DNA from: Campylobacter subantarcticus LMG 24377
Lineage (GTDB): Bacteria; Campylobacterota; Campylobacteria; Campylobacterales; Campylobacteraceae
DNA: 64,000 nt
Reading direction: 5' to 3'
Assembly (NCBI RefSeq): GCF_000816305.1
Contig: NZ_CP007773.1
Span: 372,001 to 436,000 of the forward strand
Position 1 is the stretch's first letter, and every line of letters begins with the position of its first letter. Shown one piece after another: positions 1 through 9,190 of the stretch. The translations under genes and the position numbers were made by a program. The notes under the pieces were generated by a model that worked only from the letters and a program-made list of their open reading frames with translations, had not been told where the DNA came from and searched no databases.

Positions 1-750
1 AAATACCTTGAAGATGAAAACTATAATACCTTTTTAGCTAAAAGAGAAAAACTTCAAGCAGAAGATGAGATAAATTGTCTATATGTAGCCCTTACTAGAG
101 CTAAAAACTCTCTTTTTATCATAAAAAATGATGAGAGCTTTAAAACCTTTAAGAGTTATTTTCAAGACTATGAAGAAAAGCAAATAGGTGCTATAGAAGA
201 ACAGCTTATTCAAACAAATGAGACTTTAGAAAATTTAGAGCAACTAGAAAACTTTGAAGAATTTCAAAAGGTAAATTTACAAGAAGTCAAAGTAAAAAGT
301 CATCTTTCAAGCACGCAGATACATTTTGGTTTGGCTTTGCATGAGTTTTTGCAATATTTTGATTTTAACACCAAGAACAATTTTGAATTTTGCAAGCAAA
401 TGGTGTATAGAAAATACCGTTTTCACTTAGATGATGAAGCTTTTAATGAGCTTTTTAAAAGACTTACTATGCTTTTAAAAGATGAGAGCTTTAACGCATT
501 TTTAGTGGGTAAAAAGCTACTAAAAGAGCAAATCATCACTTATAAAGGTGAGCAAAAACAGCTTGATATGCTTGCACTTGATGATAATGAAGCTATCATT
601 ATAGACTATAAAACAGGCTTAAATTTAAACGAGCATAAAAAGCAAGTTTTACTTTATAAAGAAGCTATAGAAAAAATCTTGGCCAAGACTTCTACTAAGG
701 CTTTTTTGGTGTATGTTTTAAAGGATAAAGTGGAGATAGTGGAGGTTTAA
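1..750 (+). CDS. addA: AddA-type helicase-nuclease, C-terminal part (partial)
   Basis: The reading frame is open from the first base of the window, so this is the 3' end of a larger gene. Near its start it carries a UvrD/Rep superfamily 1 helicase motif VI (YVALTRAK, about codons 33-40). The C-terminal part has the RecB-family nuclease signature, LDML followed about a dozen residues later by IIDYKTG. This combination is that of AddA/RecB-like recombination helicase-nucleases, which process double-strand breaks. In C. jejuni, as I recall, the homologue lies directly beside rplM-rpsI; here two extra genes sit in between. It ends in a 4-nt convergent overlap with the WG-repeat gene. An internal TTG at 331 is not the true start, because homology continues upstream. 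Confidence 0.85.
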   Translation, partial: KYLEDENYNTFLAKREKLQAEDEINCLYVALTRAKNSLFIIKNDESFKTFKSYFQDYEEKQIGAIEEQLIQTNETLENLEQLENFEEFQKVNLQEVKVKSHLSSTQIHFGLALHEFLQYFDFNTKNNFEFCKQMVYRKYRFHLDDEAFNELFKRLTMLLKDESFNAFLVGKKLLKEQIITYKGEQKQLDMLALDDNEAIIIDYKTGLNLNEHKKQVLLYKEAIEKILAKTSTKAFLVYVLKDKVEIVEV

Positions 751-1823
751 TAATCCATATCATCAAATATAGGTTTTATTACAACTTTTCCACTTTTATT
801 TATAAAACCGTATTTTCTATTTATTTCAATTCTTGCCAAACCTTTGTTAAAACTCCAAGCACCATCAAATATAGGTTTTATTACAATTTTCCCACTTTTG
901 TCTATAAAACCCCATTTTCCATTTATTTCAATTCTTGCTAAACCCTCTTTAAATTCCCAAATACTATCAAAATCAATTTTAGGCTCCGCTACAATTTCTC
1001 CACTTTTATTTATAATTTTATACTTTTCATTTAATTTGATAATTGCCAAACCATCACTAAAATACGAAGTATTATCAAGTTCTGGTTTTATTATAACTTT
1101 TCCATTTTGATTAATAAATCCATACTTTTCATTTAATTTGATAATTGCTAAACCTTCACTAAAATTCCAAGTACCATCAAATTTAGGTTTTATAACAAAT
1201 TCTCCATTTTTATCTATAAATCCATACTTTCCATTTAGTCTAACACTAGCCAAGCCTTCACTAAATTTCTGAGCATAATCAAATTTTTCAATCGCAATTT
1301 CACCGTTTTTATCTAAAAAACTCCATTTTCCATCGATTTTAACTCTTATTAAATCACCATTCATAAATATATTAGCAAAGCAAGCTTTACCATCTCCCTT
1401 ATCACATTTTTCTTTGTAGATAGCTTGGAGTATTTTACAACTCGCTTCATCGCTGTGGCATTTACTTTCAAGTTCGCTTATGTAAATTCGGCTATATTTT
1501 CCACCGTAAAAATACTGATACACGCTAACTAAGGCTATCAAAATCAAAATCATCACACTAGCTATGATTTTACTTTTGTGTTTTATGATGAATTCTTTTC
1601 TTTGTTTGAGTTTCTTTTCTCTTTCTTCTTGGGCTATTTTTATCTCTTCTTCGATTTTCTTTTTTCTTTCTTCTTCTAATCTTTTTAATTCTTCTTGTCT
1701 TTGTCTTTCTTTTTCTAGTTTTTCTTTTGCTTGTGGATCGTATAGTTCATTACTTCCACATTCTTTACAAAATTTAGCTACTTCTAAATTTTTCATATTG
1801 CAATGTTTGCAAATAAGCATCAT
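747..1823 (-). CDS. Zinc-ribbon, coiled-coil, membrane-anchored WG-repeat protein
   Basis: 358 residues in clear modules. An N-terminal zinc ribbon (CKHC at 5-8 and CKEC at 19-22) is followed by a charged Glu/Lys coiled coil (about 31-80), one membrane helix (about 86-107), a short Cys-rich Sel1-like stretch (about 122-148) and six WG-type repeats of about 34 residues to the C-terminus (each with a K-W/Y-G/S-F-I/L-D/N-K/Q-N/S-G core and an EGLA-type motif). WG repeats are beta-rich modules of unknown, probably binding, function. The start ATG (1823-1821) overlaps the TGA of the upstream J-domain frame as ATGA, so the two are probably translationally coupled. Both proteins begin with the same kind of zinc ribbon. 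No specific function can be given. Confidence 0.75.
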   Translation of the reverse strand: MMLICKHCNMKNLEVAKFCKECGSNELYDPQAKEKLEKERQRQEELKRLEEERKKKIEEEIKIAQEEREKKLKQRKEFIIKHKSKIIASVMILILIALVSVYQYFYGGKYSRIYISELESKCHSDEASCKILQAIYKEKCDKGDGKACFANIFMNGDLIRVKIDGKWSFLDKNGEIAIEKFDYAQKFSEGLASVRLNGKYGFIDKNGEFVIKPKFDGTWNFSEGLAIIKLNEKYGFINQNGKVIIKPELDNTSYFSDGLAIIKLNEKYKIINKSGEIVAEPKIDFDSIWEFKEGLARIEINGKWGFIDKSGKIVIKPIFDGAWSFNKGLARIEINRKYGFINKSGKVVIKPIFDDMDY

Positions 1824-2623
1824 TCACCCCTTGCTTGTTTTATAATTTCATAGGCTAGATTGATCTTTTTCATCATCACTTGGGCTATCTTTAAAAGTTC
1901 AGGTGGAAGCTCTTTAGAATGAAGGTTATCATAGTGGTATTCTTTAGCTAGCTTTCTATAATTTTTCTTAATACTTTCAAAATCATCATTTGGATGAGAA
2001 TTTAAAATTTCATAGGCTTGCTCTAGGGTGATTTTTATTTCATCTTGGTGTTTTTCTTGTTTTTGCTGAGTGTTTTCATGTGCGAAATTATAAATTTACT
2101 CATATCTTATTTTTATTTCTCTAAAGCTTATGAGGTTTAACCCAAGTCCTATGATGATATTTTCCATTAAGGTGTTTTCATTTACACTCATTTGTTTATC
2201 ATAGTATATTAGATCAAGCAATAAACATATAAGAAAATCCGCTTCTTCCTTGCTTATGCGTATGTTAGAGCAAAGCTCACTAATGCTTCTACCTTGATTT
2301 TTCTCATACTCAAAAATACTTGCATAAGTATTTCTAAAGCCACTATACTCTTTAGTATAAAACATTTCTATCTTATCAAGCAAAGAGGATATAAATTTAG
2401 ATAAATCTTGAGCAATGATTTTATTATCTACTTTGGCAACTTTTGCTAAAAAAGCAACCATGATAGCAGGATTTTTACTATAAATATAATCAAATTTTTG
2501 TTTTGCAACATGATATAATTCTTTTCCGCAAAATATACAAAATTTAGCGTCTTTGTCAGGATTAAATTCTGAGCAATGTTTGCAAATTCTATATTCTTGA
2601 GCTTTAAATTTTAAAGAAAACAA
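1820..2623 (-). pseudogene. DjlA-like TerB/J-domain protein interrupted by an in-frame TAA
   Basis: The first 175 codons (2623 to 2099) encode an N-terminal zinc ribbon (CKHC and CIFCG) and a helical TerB-like domain. A TAA lies at 2098-2096. The same frame then runs on without a shift for 91 more codons to a TGA at 1822-1820. This second part is a J domain with the DjlA-style tail (YRKLAKEYH..., KELPPELLKIAQ, INLAYEIIKQ). TerB followed by a J domain is the DjlA architecture, so one gene has been cut by a single nonsense codon. The J-domain catalytic HPD triplet reads HYD, so DnaK stimulation would be doubtful even on read-through. The 175-residue N-terminal part could still be made. Confidence 0.75.
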
Positions 2624-2769
2624 AATAAAACCTTATTTTTAATATAATAGAAAGTTATTTTATAAAGAACTTACTTAAAATGTGCTATTTTACTTTTATA
2701 TACAGGAATTAATCAAAATATTTAAACTTTAAATATTCTTAAATTAAGTATTAATTAAGCTAAAATAAT

Positions 2770-2775
2770 TATAAT
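2770..2775 (+). promoter_or_regulatory. Sigma70 -10 box upstream of rplM
   Basis: A perfect TATAAT lies 37 nt before the rplM start, in an AT-rich stretch without a -35 box, which is typical of Campylobacter vegetative promoters. It would drive rplM-rpsI. The 185-nt gap 2624-2808 holds nothing else that I can name. Confidence 0.55.
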
Positions 2776-2811
2776 CTCATTTTTAAAAAAATTTTTGGCA
2801 AAGGTAAGATG

Positions 2812-3237
2812 ATGACAAAGATAACAAAGCCAAACGAAGTAAAACGCGAATGGATCGTTTTAGACGCTGAAGGAAAGCGTTTTGGTCGTCTTTTAACAGA
2901 AGTAGCGACTATTTTAAGAGGTAAAAATAAACCTTACTATACTCCAAATGTTGATTGTGGAGATTATGTAATCATTATCAATGCTTCTAAAGCAGTTTTC
3001 ACAGGTGCAAATAAAGCAGAAGATAAACTATACCACAGACATTCAGGGTATTTTGGAAGCGTTAAAAGCGAAAAATTTGGTGATTTATTAGAAAAAAATC
3101 CAGTTAAATTATATAAATTAGCAGTTCGTGGTATGCTACCTAAAACAAACCTAGGTAGAGCTATGCTTAGAAAACTAAAAATTTATGCAGGTAGCGAACA
3201 TCCTCATACTGCTCAAATTGCTAATAAAGGAAAATAA
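2812..3237 (+). CDS. rplM: 50S ribosomal protein L13
   Basis: 141 residues matching bacterial L13 over the full length (start [14 protein letters not shown], core [12 protein letters not shown], and the L13 signature around [10 protein letters not shown] and [13 protein letters not shown]). L13 is an early-assembling protein of the large subunit. There are two tandem ATGs (2809 and 2812). I prefer the second because the AAGG at 2801-2804 is then 7 nt away and the protein begins like its Campylobacter relatives. It is followed after 2 nt by rpsI, the conserved L13-S9 operon. Confidence 0.95.
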   Translation: MTKITKPNEVKREWIVLDAEGKRFGRLLTEVATILRGKNKPYYTPNVDCGDYVIIINASKAVFTGANKAEDKLYHRHSGYFGSVKSEKFGDLLEKNPVKLYKLAVRGMLPKTNLGRAMLRKLKIYAGSEHPHTAQIANKGK

Positions 3238-3239
3238 TC

Positions 3240-3629
3240 ATGGCAACAACATACGCAACAGGTAAAAGAAAAACCGCTGTAGCTAAAGTTTGGGTAAAAG
3301 CTGGTAGTGGTAAAATCATCGTTAATGGTATGGATTTAAACACTTGGCTTGGCGGACATGAGGCTATAAAATTAAAAGTAGTTCAGCCTTTATTAGTAAC
3401 TAAACAAGAAACTTCTATGGATATTAAAGCGACTACCCTAGGTGGTGGTTATAGCGCTCAAGCTGAAGCTTTAAGACATGGTATTTCAAGAGCTTTAGCT
3501 GCTATGGATGCAGATTTTAGAGCGTTATTAAAACCAAAAGGACTTCTTACTAGAGATAGTAGAACTGTTGAACGTAAAAAATATGGTCGCAGAAAAGCAA
3601 GAAGAAGTCCACAATTCTCTAAACGTTAA
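3240..3629 (+). CDS. rpsI: 30S ribosomal protein S9
   Basis: 129 residues with the S9 signature: [14 protein letters not shown] at the N-terminus, [19 protein letters not shown] in the middle and the basic C-terminal tail ending [13 protein letters not shown], whose last Lys-Arg reaches the ribosomal P-site tRNA. It is cotranscribed with rplM. A stem-loop terminator begins 5 nt after the stop codon. Confidence 0.97.
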   Translation: MATTYATGKRKTAVAKVWVKAGSGKIIVNGMDLNTWLGGHEAIKLKVVQPLLVTKQETSMDIKATTLGGGYSAQAEALRHGISRALAAMDADFRALLKPKGLLTRDSRTVERKKYGRRKARRSPQFSKR

Positions 3630-3634
3630 TTCTC

Positions 3635-3675
3635 TTTGGATCCTTTTTATGGATCCAAATTTCCTCCATTTTTCA
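3635..3675 (+). terminator. Rho-independent terminator after rpsI
   Basis: A 9-bp perfect stem (TTTGGATCC 3635-3643 with GGATCCAAA 3651-3659), a 7-nt loop and a pyrimidine-rich tail with several T runs. It closes the rplM-rpsI operon. Confidence 0.75.
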
Positions 3676-3746
3676 TAAATTACAATTTTTTTCTTATATT
3701 TTTATTTTGTTTAAAATCAAAGGATTTTTTGTTTAGAATATACTTT

Positions 3747-3830
3747 TATAATTTCAAAGTCCGATCAGGGAAACCTCCTTTTTGTAGTAAATTTAAGCCC
3801 CTACCCAAAGGGGCTTATTTTATTTTAATC
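3747..3830 (+). ncRNA. Candidate small RNA between rpsI and cadF
   Basis: A TATAAT at 3747-3752 preceded by a T-rich stretch would start a transcript near 3759. About 65-70 nt later comes a strong intrinsic terminator: an 8-bp stem (TAAGCCCC 3794-3801 with GGGGCTTA 3810-3817) followed by TTTTATTTT. The implied RNA carries an AGG-GAAA-CCT mini-hairpin running into ACCTCCTTTTT (about 3773-3783), which is perfectly complementary to a strong Shine-Dalgarno sequence. No credible ORF lies here. The promoter, terminator and pyrimidine-rich patch are seen directly; the sRNA itself is an inference. Confidence 0.5.
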
Positions 3831-3840
3831 TTTTTTGCTA

Positions 3841-3846
3841 TATAAT
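3841..3846 (+). promoter_or_regulatory. -10 box of cadF
   Basis: TATAAT lies 36 nt upstream of the cadF ATG and immediately after the terminator of the candidate sRNA. It is preceded by a T run and TGC, as usual in Campylobacter sigma70 promoters. An AAAGGA ribosome-binding site follows before the ATG. Confidence 0.55.
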
Positions 3847-3881
3847 AATCTACATTTTATTTATTTTCCAAAGGAAATTTT

Positions 3882-4868
3882 ATGAAGAAAATTATAAGTT
3901 TGGTAAGTTTAGCTACTGTATTATTTGCTTTTGATGCTAGTAAAATAGAAATCACTCCAACTTTTAACTATACAACTCCAGAAGGAAATTTAGATCTTAA
4001 AAACTATGGTGGAGTGGGATTGAGATTTGGTTATCATTATGATGATTTATGGATAGATCAAGCAGAGCTTGGTATAGAATATAATGATAATGCAAAATAC
4101 AACAATCCAAGTGATAATACACATACAAGTACTAGTGTATCAAGATTTTACACCAATGCAATTAAAGGTATTGATTTAGCAAATCATGTTTATTTATATG
4201 GTTTGTTGGGTGCGGGTTATGAGTATTTGAGTCATGGGGCGTATGAAAACAAAAGTGGTATGTTTGCTCAATATGGCGCAGGTTTGAAGTTTGCACTTGG
4301 AGAGGATTTAGCTTTAAGAGTAGAAGCAAGAGATCAGATTAAATTTAACAACGGCGAGCATAATTTGATTTCTAGTATTGGTTTAAGTTTTTATTTTGGT
4401 AATAACACTCTAAAAGCGCCGCAAACCACAAGTCAACCACTTGTGCAAAAAGTTCAAGCAAAAAAAATCGAAAAATCTTGTCCAGAGCCAAGAAAAGGCG
4501 CCTTGCTTGATCATATAGGATGTGAGAAAACAATAGCTCTTGAAGGACATTTTGGTTTTGATCAGAGCAATATTAATTTAGAATTTGCTAAACAAATTCA
4601 AGAAGTAGGTAAGGTTTTAGAGGAAAATCCACAATATTATACTATCTTAGAAGGACATACGGATAATACAGGCCCTAAAGCTTACAATCAAAAACTTTCC
4701 TTAGAGCGTGCAAATGCTGTAGCAAAAGAACTTGAAAAAACAGGCGTAGCTAAAGAAAAAATAATTACCAAAGGTTATGGTTATGATATGCCAAAAGCAA
4801 GTAATGATACTAAAGAAGGTCGTGCTCAAAATAGACGCGTTGAAGCAAAATTTTTCATTAAAGAGTAA
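3882..4868 (+). CDS. cadF: CadF, fibronectin-binding outer membrane protein (OmpA family)
   Basis: 328 residues: a signal peptide (about 1-16, cleaved after LFA), an N-terminal eight-strand-type barrel (about 20-175), a linker with a conserved cysteine pair (CPEP...GCEKTIAL) and a C-terminal OmpA peptidoglycan-binding domain (about 215-328, with GHTDN and the [10 protein letters not shown] end). CadF is the Campylobacter adhesin for fibronectin. The four-residue fibronectin-binding motif FRLS of C. jejuni is FALG here (137-140). The HAD phosphatase begins 3 nt after the stop. Confidence 0.95.
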   Translation: MKKIISLVSLATVLFAFDASKIEITPTFNYTTPEGNLDLKNYGGVGLRFGYHYDDLWIDQAELGIEYNDNAKYNNPSDNTHTSTSVSRFYTNAIKGIDLANHVYLYGLLGAGYEYLSHGAYENKSGMFAQYGAGLKFALGEDLALRVEARDQIKFNNGEHNLISSIGLSFYFGNNTLKAPQTTSQPLVQKVQAKKIEKSCPEPRKGALLDHIGCEKTIALEGHFGFDQSNINLEFAKQIQEVGKVLEENPQYYTILEGHTDNTGPKAYNQKLSLERANAVAKELEKTGVAKEKIITKGYGYDMPKASNDTKEGRAQNRRVEAKFFIKE

Positions 4869-4871
4869 AAT

Positions 4872-5516
4872 TTGCTAAGAAAAACAATTTTATTTGACCT
4901 AGATGGCACTTTGATAGATTCTACAAGTGCCATTTTAGATGGTTTTGATGCTGCTTTTAGAGCATTTGATCAGCCATTGAGAGATCATGAGGTCGTCAAA
5001 TCATTGATAGGTTTTCCTTTAGATGTAGCTTTTGAAAAACTTGGAGTCAAAAAGGAAAAAACAAGCGAGTATATCAATGCATATAGAAGTGTATATCAGC
5101 AAATTTATATAAAACAAACATCTTTACTTACCTTTGCAAAAAAAAGTGTTCAAGAAGCAAGTTTGATTGCCGATTTAGCTGTTGTGACGACTAAAAGTTC
5201 TAAATTTTCTAAACCATTGCTAGATCATTTGGGGATAGGTAAGTATTTTAAAGTTATTATAGGTAGAGATGATGTAGTTCATCCTAAACCACATGCTGAA
5301 CCCATTTTATTAGCTTTGGAAAAATTATCTAAAGACAAAGAAAATGCATTTATGATCGGTGATACTCATTTGGATATTATGGCAGCTGTTGAAGCGGGTA
5401 TTACACCTGTAGCAGTTAGTAGTGGTTATGAGAGTAAAGAAAGTTTGCGCCAATTTAAAACTTTATTATTTGATAATACCTATGAAGCAATAGAGTATAT
5501 AAAAAATATCCGATAA
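4872..5516 (+). CDS. HAD-superfamily phosphatase (phosphoglycolate-phosphatase-like)
   Basis: 214 residues with all HAD motifs: DLDGTLIDS (about 8-16, nucleophile Asp), a threonine/lysine region VVTTKSSKFSK and the metal-binding GDTHLDIMAA near residue 165. A helical cap domain lies between motifs I and II. The family removes phosphate from small metabolites such as 2-phosphoglycolate; the true substrate cannot be read from the sequence. The start is TTG at 4872, 3 nt after cadF, the only start that keeps motif I near the N-terminus. It is probably cotranscribed with cadF. Confidence 0.85.
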   Translation: MLRKTILFDLDGTLIDSTSAILDGFDAAFRAFDQPLRDHEVVKSLIGFPLDVAFEKLGVKKEKTSEYINAYRSVYQQIYIKQTSLLTFAKKSVQEASLIADLAVVTTKSSKFSKPLLDHLGIGKYFKVIIGRDDVVHPKPHAEPILLALEKLSKDKENAFMIGDTHLDIMAAVEAGITPVAVSSGYESKESLRQFKTLLFDNTYEAIEYIKNIR

Positions 5517-5633
5517 CTTCACACTCCAACTTCTTACATAGAAATAATAAAAAATTTTTATCATTGTTTAAGACAATTCAAGATAAAGTAGCTAATGATT
5601 TTAAGTAATTACTTTAATGATAAGGATAATTAG

Positions 5634-8600
5634 ATGAGTAAAATAATGAAAACAATGGATGGTAACGAAGCAGCAGCATATGCTGCTTATGCGTTTACAG
5701 AGGTTGCTGGAATTTATCCTATCACTCCAAGTTCTCCTATGGCTGATTATACTGATATATGGGCTTCTCAGGGTAAAAAAAATCTTTTTGGAGTGCCGGT
5801 TAAAGTTGTAGAAATGCAAAGTGAAGCGGGTGCAGCAGGAACAGTTCATGGTTCTTTGCAAGCGGGTGCTTTAACAACTACTTACACTGCTTCTCAAGGT
5901 CTTTTATTAAAAATACCAAATATGTATAAAATAGCAGGACAGCTTTTACCTGGTGTGATCCATGTAGCAGCTAGAGCTTTGGCTTCTCAAGCGCTTTCTA
6001 TTTTTGGGGATCATCAAGATATTTATGCTGCAAAACAAACAGGTTTTGCTATGCTTTGCTCACATTCTGTGCAAGAAAGTATGGATTTAGCAGGTGTAGC
6101 TCACTTAGCAGCCATTAAAGGTAGAGTGCCTTTTATGCATTTTTTTGATGGTTTTAGAACTTCTCATGAAATTCAAAAAATTGAAGTAATGGATTATGCG
6201 CATTTTGATCGTTTGCTTGACCGTGAGGCTTTATTGGAGTTTAGAAATTCCTGTTTAAATCCGGAAAATCCAAAAACAAGAGGTACGGCACAAAATGATG
6301 ATATTTATTTCCAAACAAGAGAATTGGCAAATAAATACTATGAAGCTATTCCTGATATTGTTAATGAATATATGCAAGAAATTTCAAAAATCACAGGAAG
6401 AGAATACAAGCCTTTTGTGTATTATGGAGATAAAAATGCAACGCGCATTGTAGTTGCAATGGGTTCGGTGACTGAAGCTTTAAAAGAAGTTGTAGATTAC
6501 CTCAATAGCAAAGGTGAAAAAGTAGGAGTTTTAAAAGTCCATTTATATAGACCATTTAGTTTGAAATACTTGTTTGATGTAATGCCTCAAAGTGTTGAAA
6601 AAATAGCTGTTTTAGACAGAACTAAAGAACCAGGAAGTTTAGGTGAGCCACTTTATTTAGACTTAAAAACTGCATACTATGGCAAAGAAAAGGCACCTTT
6701 AATCGTTGGTGGTAGATATGGACTTTCTTCAAAAGATGTTGATCCTGCTCAACTTCTAGCGGTTTTTGAAAACCTAAATCAAGCTAATCCAAAAGATGGT
6801 TTTACCATAGGAATTAATGATGATGTAACTTTTACTTCATTGCCTGTGGGAGAAAAAATTTCTTTAGGTGATGAAAGCACTATAGAATGTTTATTCTATG
6901 GCCTTGGTGCTGATGGTACTGTAGGTGCAAACAAAAACTCTATTAAAATCATAGGGGATAAAACAGACTTTTATGCGCAAGCTTATTTTGCTTATGATTC
7001 TAAAAAATCAGGTGGTTACACAAGAAGTCACTTGAGATTTTCTAAAAAGCCTATCACTTCAACTTATTTAGTTTCTACTCCGCATTTTGTAGCGTGTTCT
7101 GTGGCTGCGTATTTAGAAATTTATGATGTTTTAGCTGGCATTAGAAAAGGTGGAACTTTCCTTTTAAATAGTATTTGGAGTGCAGAAGAAACTGTTAAGA
7201 AAATTCCAAATACAGTAAAAAGAGTTTTAGCGCAAAAAGAAATCAATTTTTATATCATCAATGCTACAAAATTAGCTAGAGAAATAGGTTTAGGTAGTAG
7301 AACAAATACAATCATGCAATCAGCATTTTTTAAACTAGCTAATATCATTCCTTTTGAAGATGCACAAAAATACATGAAAGAATTTGCATATAAATCGTAT
7401 AGTAAAAAAGGTGATGCGATAGTTGAAATGAACTATAAAGCCATTGATGTAGGTGCAGATGGACTTGTAAAAGTTGACATTGATCCTTCTTGGGCAAATT
7501 TAGCAGATGAGACAAAAGAAGAAACCATAGCTTATAAAGGTACTGAATTTGTTGAAAAAATCGCAAAACCTATGAATGCAGCTAAAGGTGATGATTTGCC
7601 AGTTTCGGCATTTTTGGGCTATGAAGATGGTAGTTTTGAGCATGGAACGACTGAATATGAAAAAAGAGGCGTTGGGGTTATGGTGCCAAGATGGATTGAG
7701 GCTAATTGTATTCAATGTAATCAGTGTGCTTCAGTGTGCCCGCATGCAGTTATTAGACCATTCTTGATTAATGAAGAAGAGTTAAATAATGCTCCAGAGG
7801 GTGTAAAGGAGCATAGTCTTAATGCTAAAGGCGTAAAAGATCAGAAATTAAACTTTAAAATTCAAGTTTCACCACTTGATTGTACAGGTTGTGAGCTTTG
7901 CGTGCATGAGTGTCCAACTAAAGAAAAATCTTTAGTAATGGTGCCGCTGGGTGAAGAGCTTGATCATGGTGAACAAGACAATGCGGATTATTTATTCAAA
8001 AAAGTAAGTTATAAAGATAATATCTTAAATAGAGAAAATGCCAAAGGTATTCAATTTGCGCAGCCTTTATTTGAATTCCATGGTGCGTGTCCAGGTTGTG
8101 GGGAAACTCCTTATATTACTTTAATCACGAGATTATTTGGCGAAAGAATGATTATTGCCAATGCGACAGGTTGTAGTTCTATTTATGGTGGCTCAGCTCC
8201 TTCGACTCCATATAGAAAAAGCAACAAAAACGGACATGGACCCGCATGGGGCAATTCTTTGTTCGAAGATAATGCAGAGTTTGGTTTGGGTATGAAAATA
8301 GCAACTGAAACCACAAGACATAAAATCGAACATATTATGAATGAAAGCATGCAAGAAGTTCCTAATGCACTTTCTGCATTATATAAAGAGTGGATTGCAA
8401 ATAAAGAAGACTCTAAAATCTCACTAGAATTAAGAGATAAATTAGTACCATTGTTAGAAGAAAATAAACAAATTAAATCAGTGAATGATATCTTAGAATT
8501 AAAAAGCTATTTAAGTAAAAAATCACATTGGATTTTTGGTGGTGATGGTTGGGCTTATGATATAGGTTATGGCGGGCTTGATCATGTTTTAGCAAGTGGT

Positions 8601-9188
8601 GAAAATGTTAACATTTTAGTGCTTGATACGGAAGTATATTCAAATACTGGAGGTCAAAGCTCGAAATCTTCAAGAACAGGCTCAGTAGCTCAATTTGCTG
8701 CAGCAGGTAAGCCAGTACAGAAAAAAGACTTAGGCCAAATTGCTATGACTTATGGTTATATTTTTGTAGCTCAAGTAAATTCTAATGCAAATTATGCACA
8801 ATTGTTAAAAGCAGTAATGGCCGCTGAAACATATGATGGACCTTCTTTGATTATTGCTTATTCTCCTTGTATAGCTCATGGTATTAAAGGTGGACTTGGA
8901 AATTCAGGAAATCAAGCAGAACTTGCTACAAAATGTGGATATTGGCCAACTTATATTTATGATCCACGTTTAGAAGCAGAAGGAAAAAATCCTTTAACAA
9001 TTTCTTCTAAAGAGCCTGATTGGGATTTATATGAAAACTTTTTAATGAATGAAGTACGTTATACTTCATTGAAAAAATCTAATCCTGAACAAGCTAAGGA
9101 ATTTTTCGAAAGAAATAAAGCAGATGCACAACGCCGTTATAGACAACTAAAGCGTTTAGCAAGTGCTGATTTTAGTAACGAAAATTAA
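5634..9188 (+). CDS. nifJ: Pyruvate:flavodoxin/ferredoxin oxidoreductase
   Basis: 1184 residues, the size of single-chain PFOR. In order: an N-terminal pyrimidine-binding TPP domain (YPITPSSPMAD), the CoA and gamma domains, a double 4Fe-4S ferredoxin domain (CIQCNQCASVCP from about 692 and CTGCELCVHECPT), and the C-terminal TPP/proximal-cluster domain (ACPGCGETPY near 815, GGDGWAYDIGYGGLDH and NTGGQSSK). It converts pyruvate and CoA to acetyl-CoA and CO2 and passes electrons to flavodoxin; fldA lies at 24.9 kb in the same window. The gap 5517-5633 holds its AT-rich promoter region, with GATAAGGATAA just before the ATG as ribosome-binding site. ctsR starts 2 nt downstream. Confidence 0.97.
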   Translation: MSKIMKTMDGNEAAAYAAYAFTEVAGIYPITPSSPMADYTDIWASQGKKNLFGVPVKVVEMQSEAGAAGTVHGSLQAGALTTTYTASQGLLLKIPNMYKIAGQLLPGVIHVAARALASQALSIFGDHQDIYAAKQTGFAMLCSHSVQESMDLAGVAHLAAIKGRVPFMHFFDGFRTSHEIQKIEVMDYAHFDRLLDREALLEFRNSCLNPENPKTRGTAQNDDIYFQTRELANKYYEAIPDIVNEYMQEISKITGREYKPFVYYGDKNATRIVVAMGSVTEALKEVVDYLNSKGEKVGVLKVHLYRPFSLKYLFDVMPQSVEKIAVLDRTKEPGSLGEPLYLDLKTAYYGKEKAPLIVGGRYGLSSKDVDPAQLLAVFENLNQANPKDGFTIGINDDVTFTSLPVGEKISLGDESTIECLFYGLGADGTVGANKNSIKIIGDKTDFYAQAYFAYDSKKSGGYTRSHLRFSKKPITSTYLVSTPHFVACSVAAYLEIYDVLAGIRKGGTFLLNSIWSAEETVKKIPNTVKRVLAQKEINFYIINATKLAREIGLGSRTNTIMQSAFFKLANIIPFEDAQKYMKEFAYKSYSKKGDAIVEMNYKAIDVGADGLVKVDIDPSWANLADETKEETIAYKGTEFVEKIAKPMNAAKGDDLPVSAFLGYEDGSFEHGTTEYEKRGVGVMVPRWIEANCIQCNQCASVCPHAVIRPFLINEEELNNAPEGVKEHSLNAKGVKDQKLNFKIQVSPLDCTGCELCVHECPTKEKSLVMVPLGEELDHGEQDNADYLFKKVSYKDNILNRENAKGIQFAQPLFEFHGACPGCGETPYITLITRLFGERMIIANATGCSSIYGGSAPSTPYRKSNKNGHGPAWGNSLFEDNAEFGLGMKIATETTRHKIEHIMNESMQEVPNALSALYKEWIANKEDSKISLELRDKLVPLLEENKQIKSVNDILELKSYLSKKSHWIFGGDGWAYDIGYGGLDHVLASGENVNILVLDTEVYSNTGGQSSKSSRTGSVAQFAAAGKPVQKKDLGQIAMTYGYIFVAQVNSNANYAQLLKAVMAAETYDGPSLIIAYSPCIAHGIKGGLGNSGNQAELATKCGYWPTYIYDPRLEAEGKNPLTISSKEPDWDLYENFLMNEVRYTSLKKSNPEQAKEFFERNKADAQRRYRQLKRLASADFSNEN

Positions 9189-9190
9189 AA

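Noticed and set aside
844-1110. ORFs opposite the WG-repeat gene
   Set aside because: They mirror the WG repeats on the other strand, with no independent homology.
3636-3845. 69-codon ORF between rpsI and cadF
   Set aside because: It covers two terminator hairpins and a promoter, is made of Phe/Ile/Leu-rich AT sequence and lacks a ribosome-binding site.
5601-9188. Antisense ORFs over PFOR
   Set aside because: All are shadows of the coding frame with no start signals.
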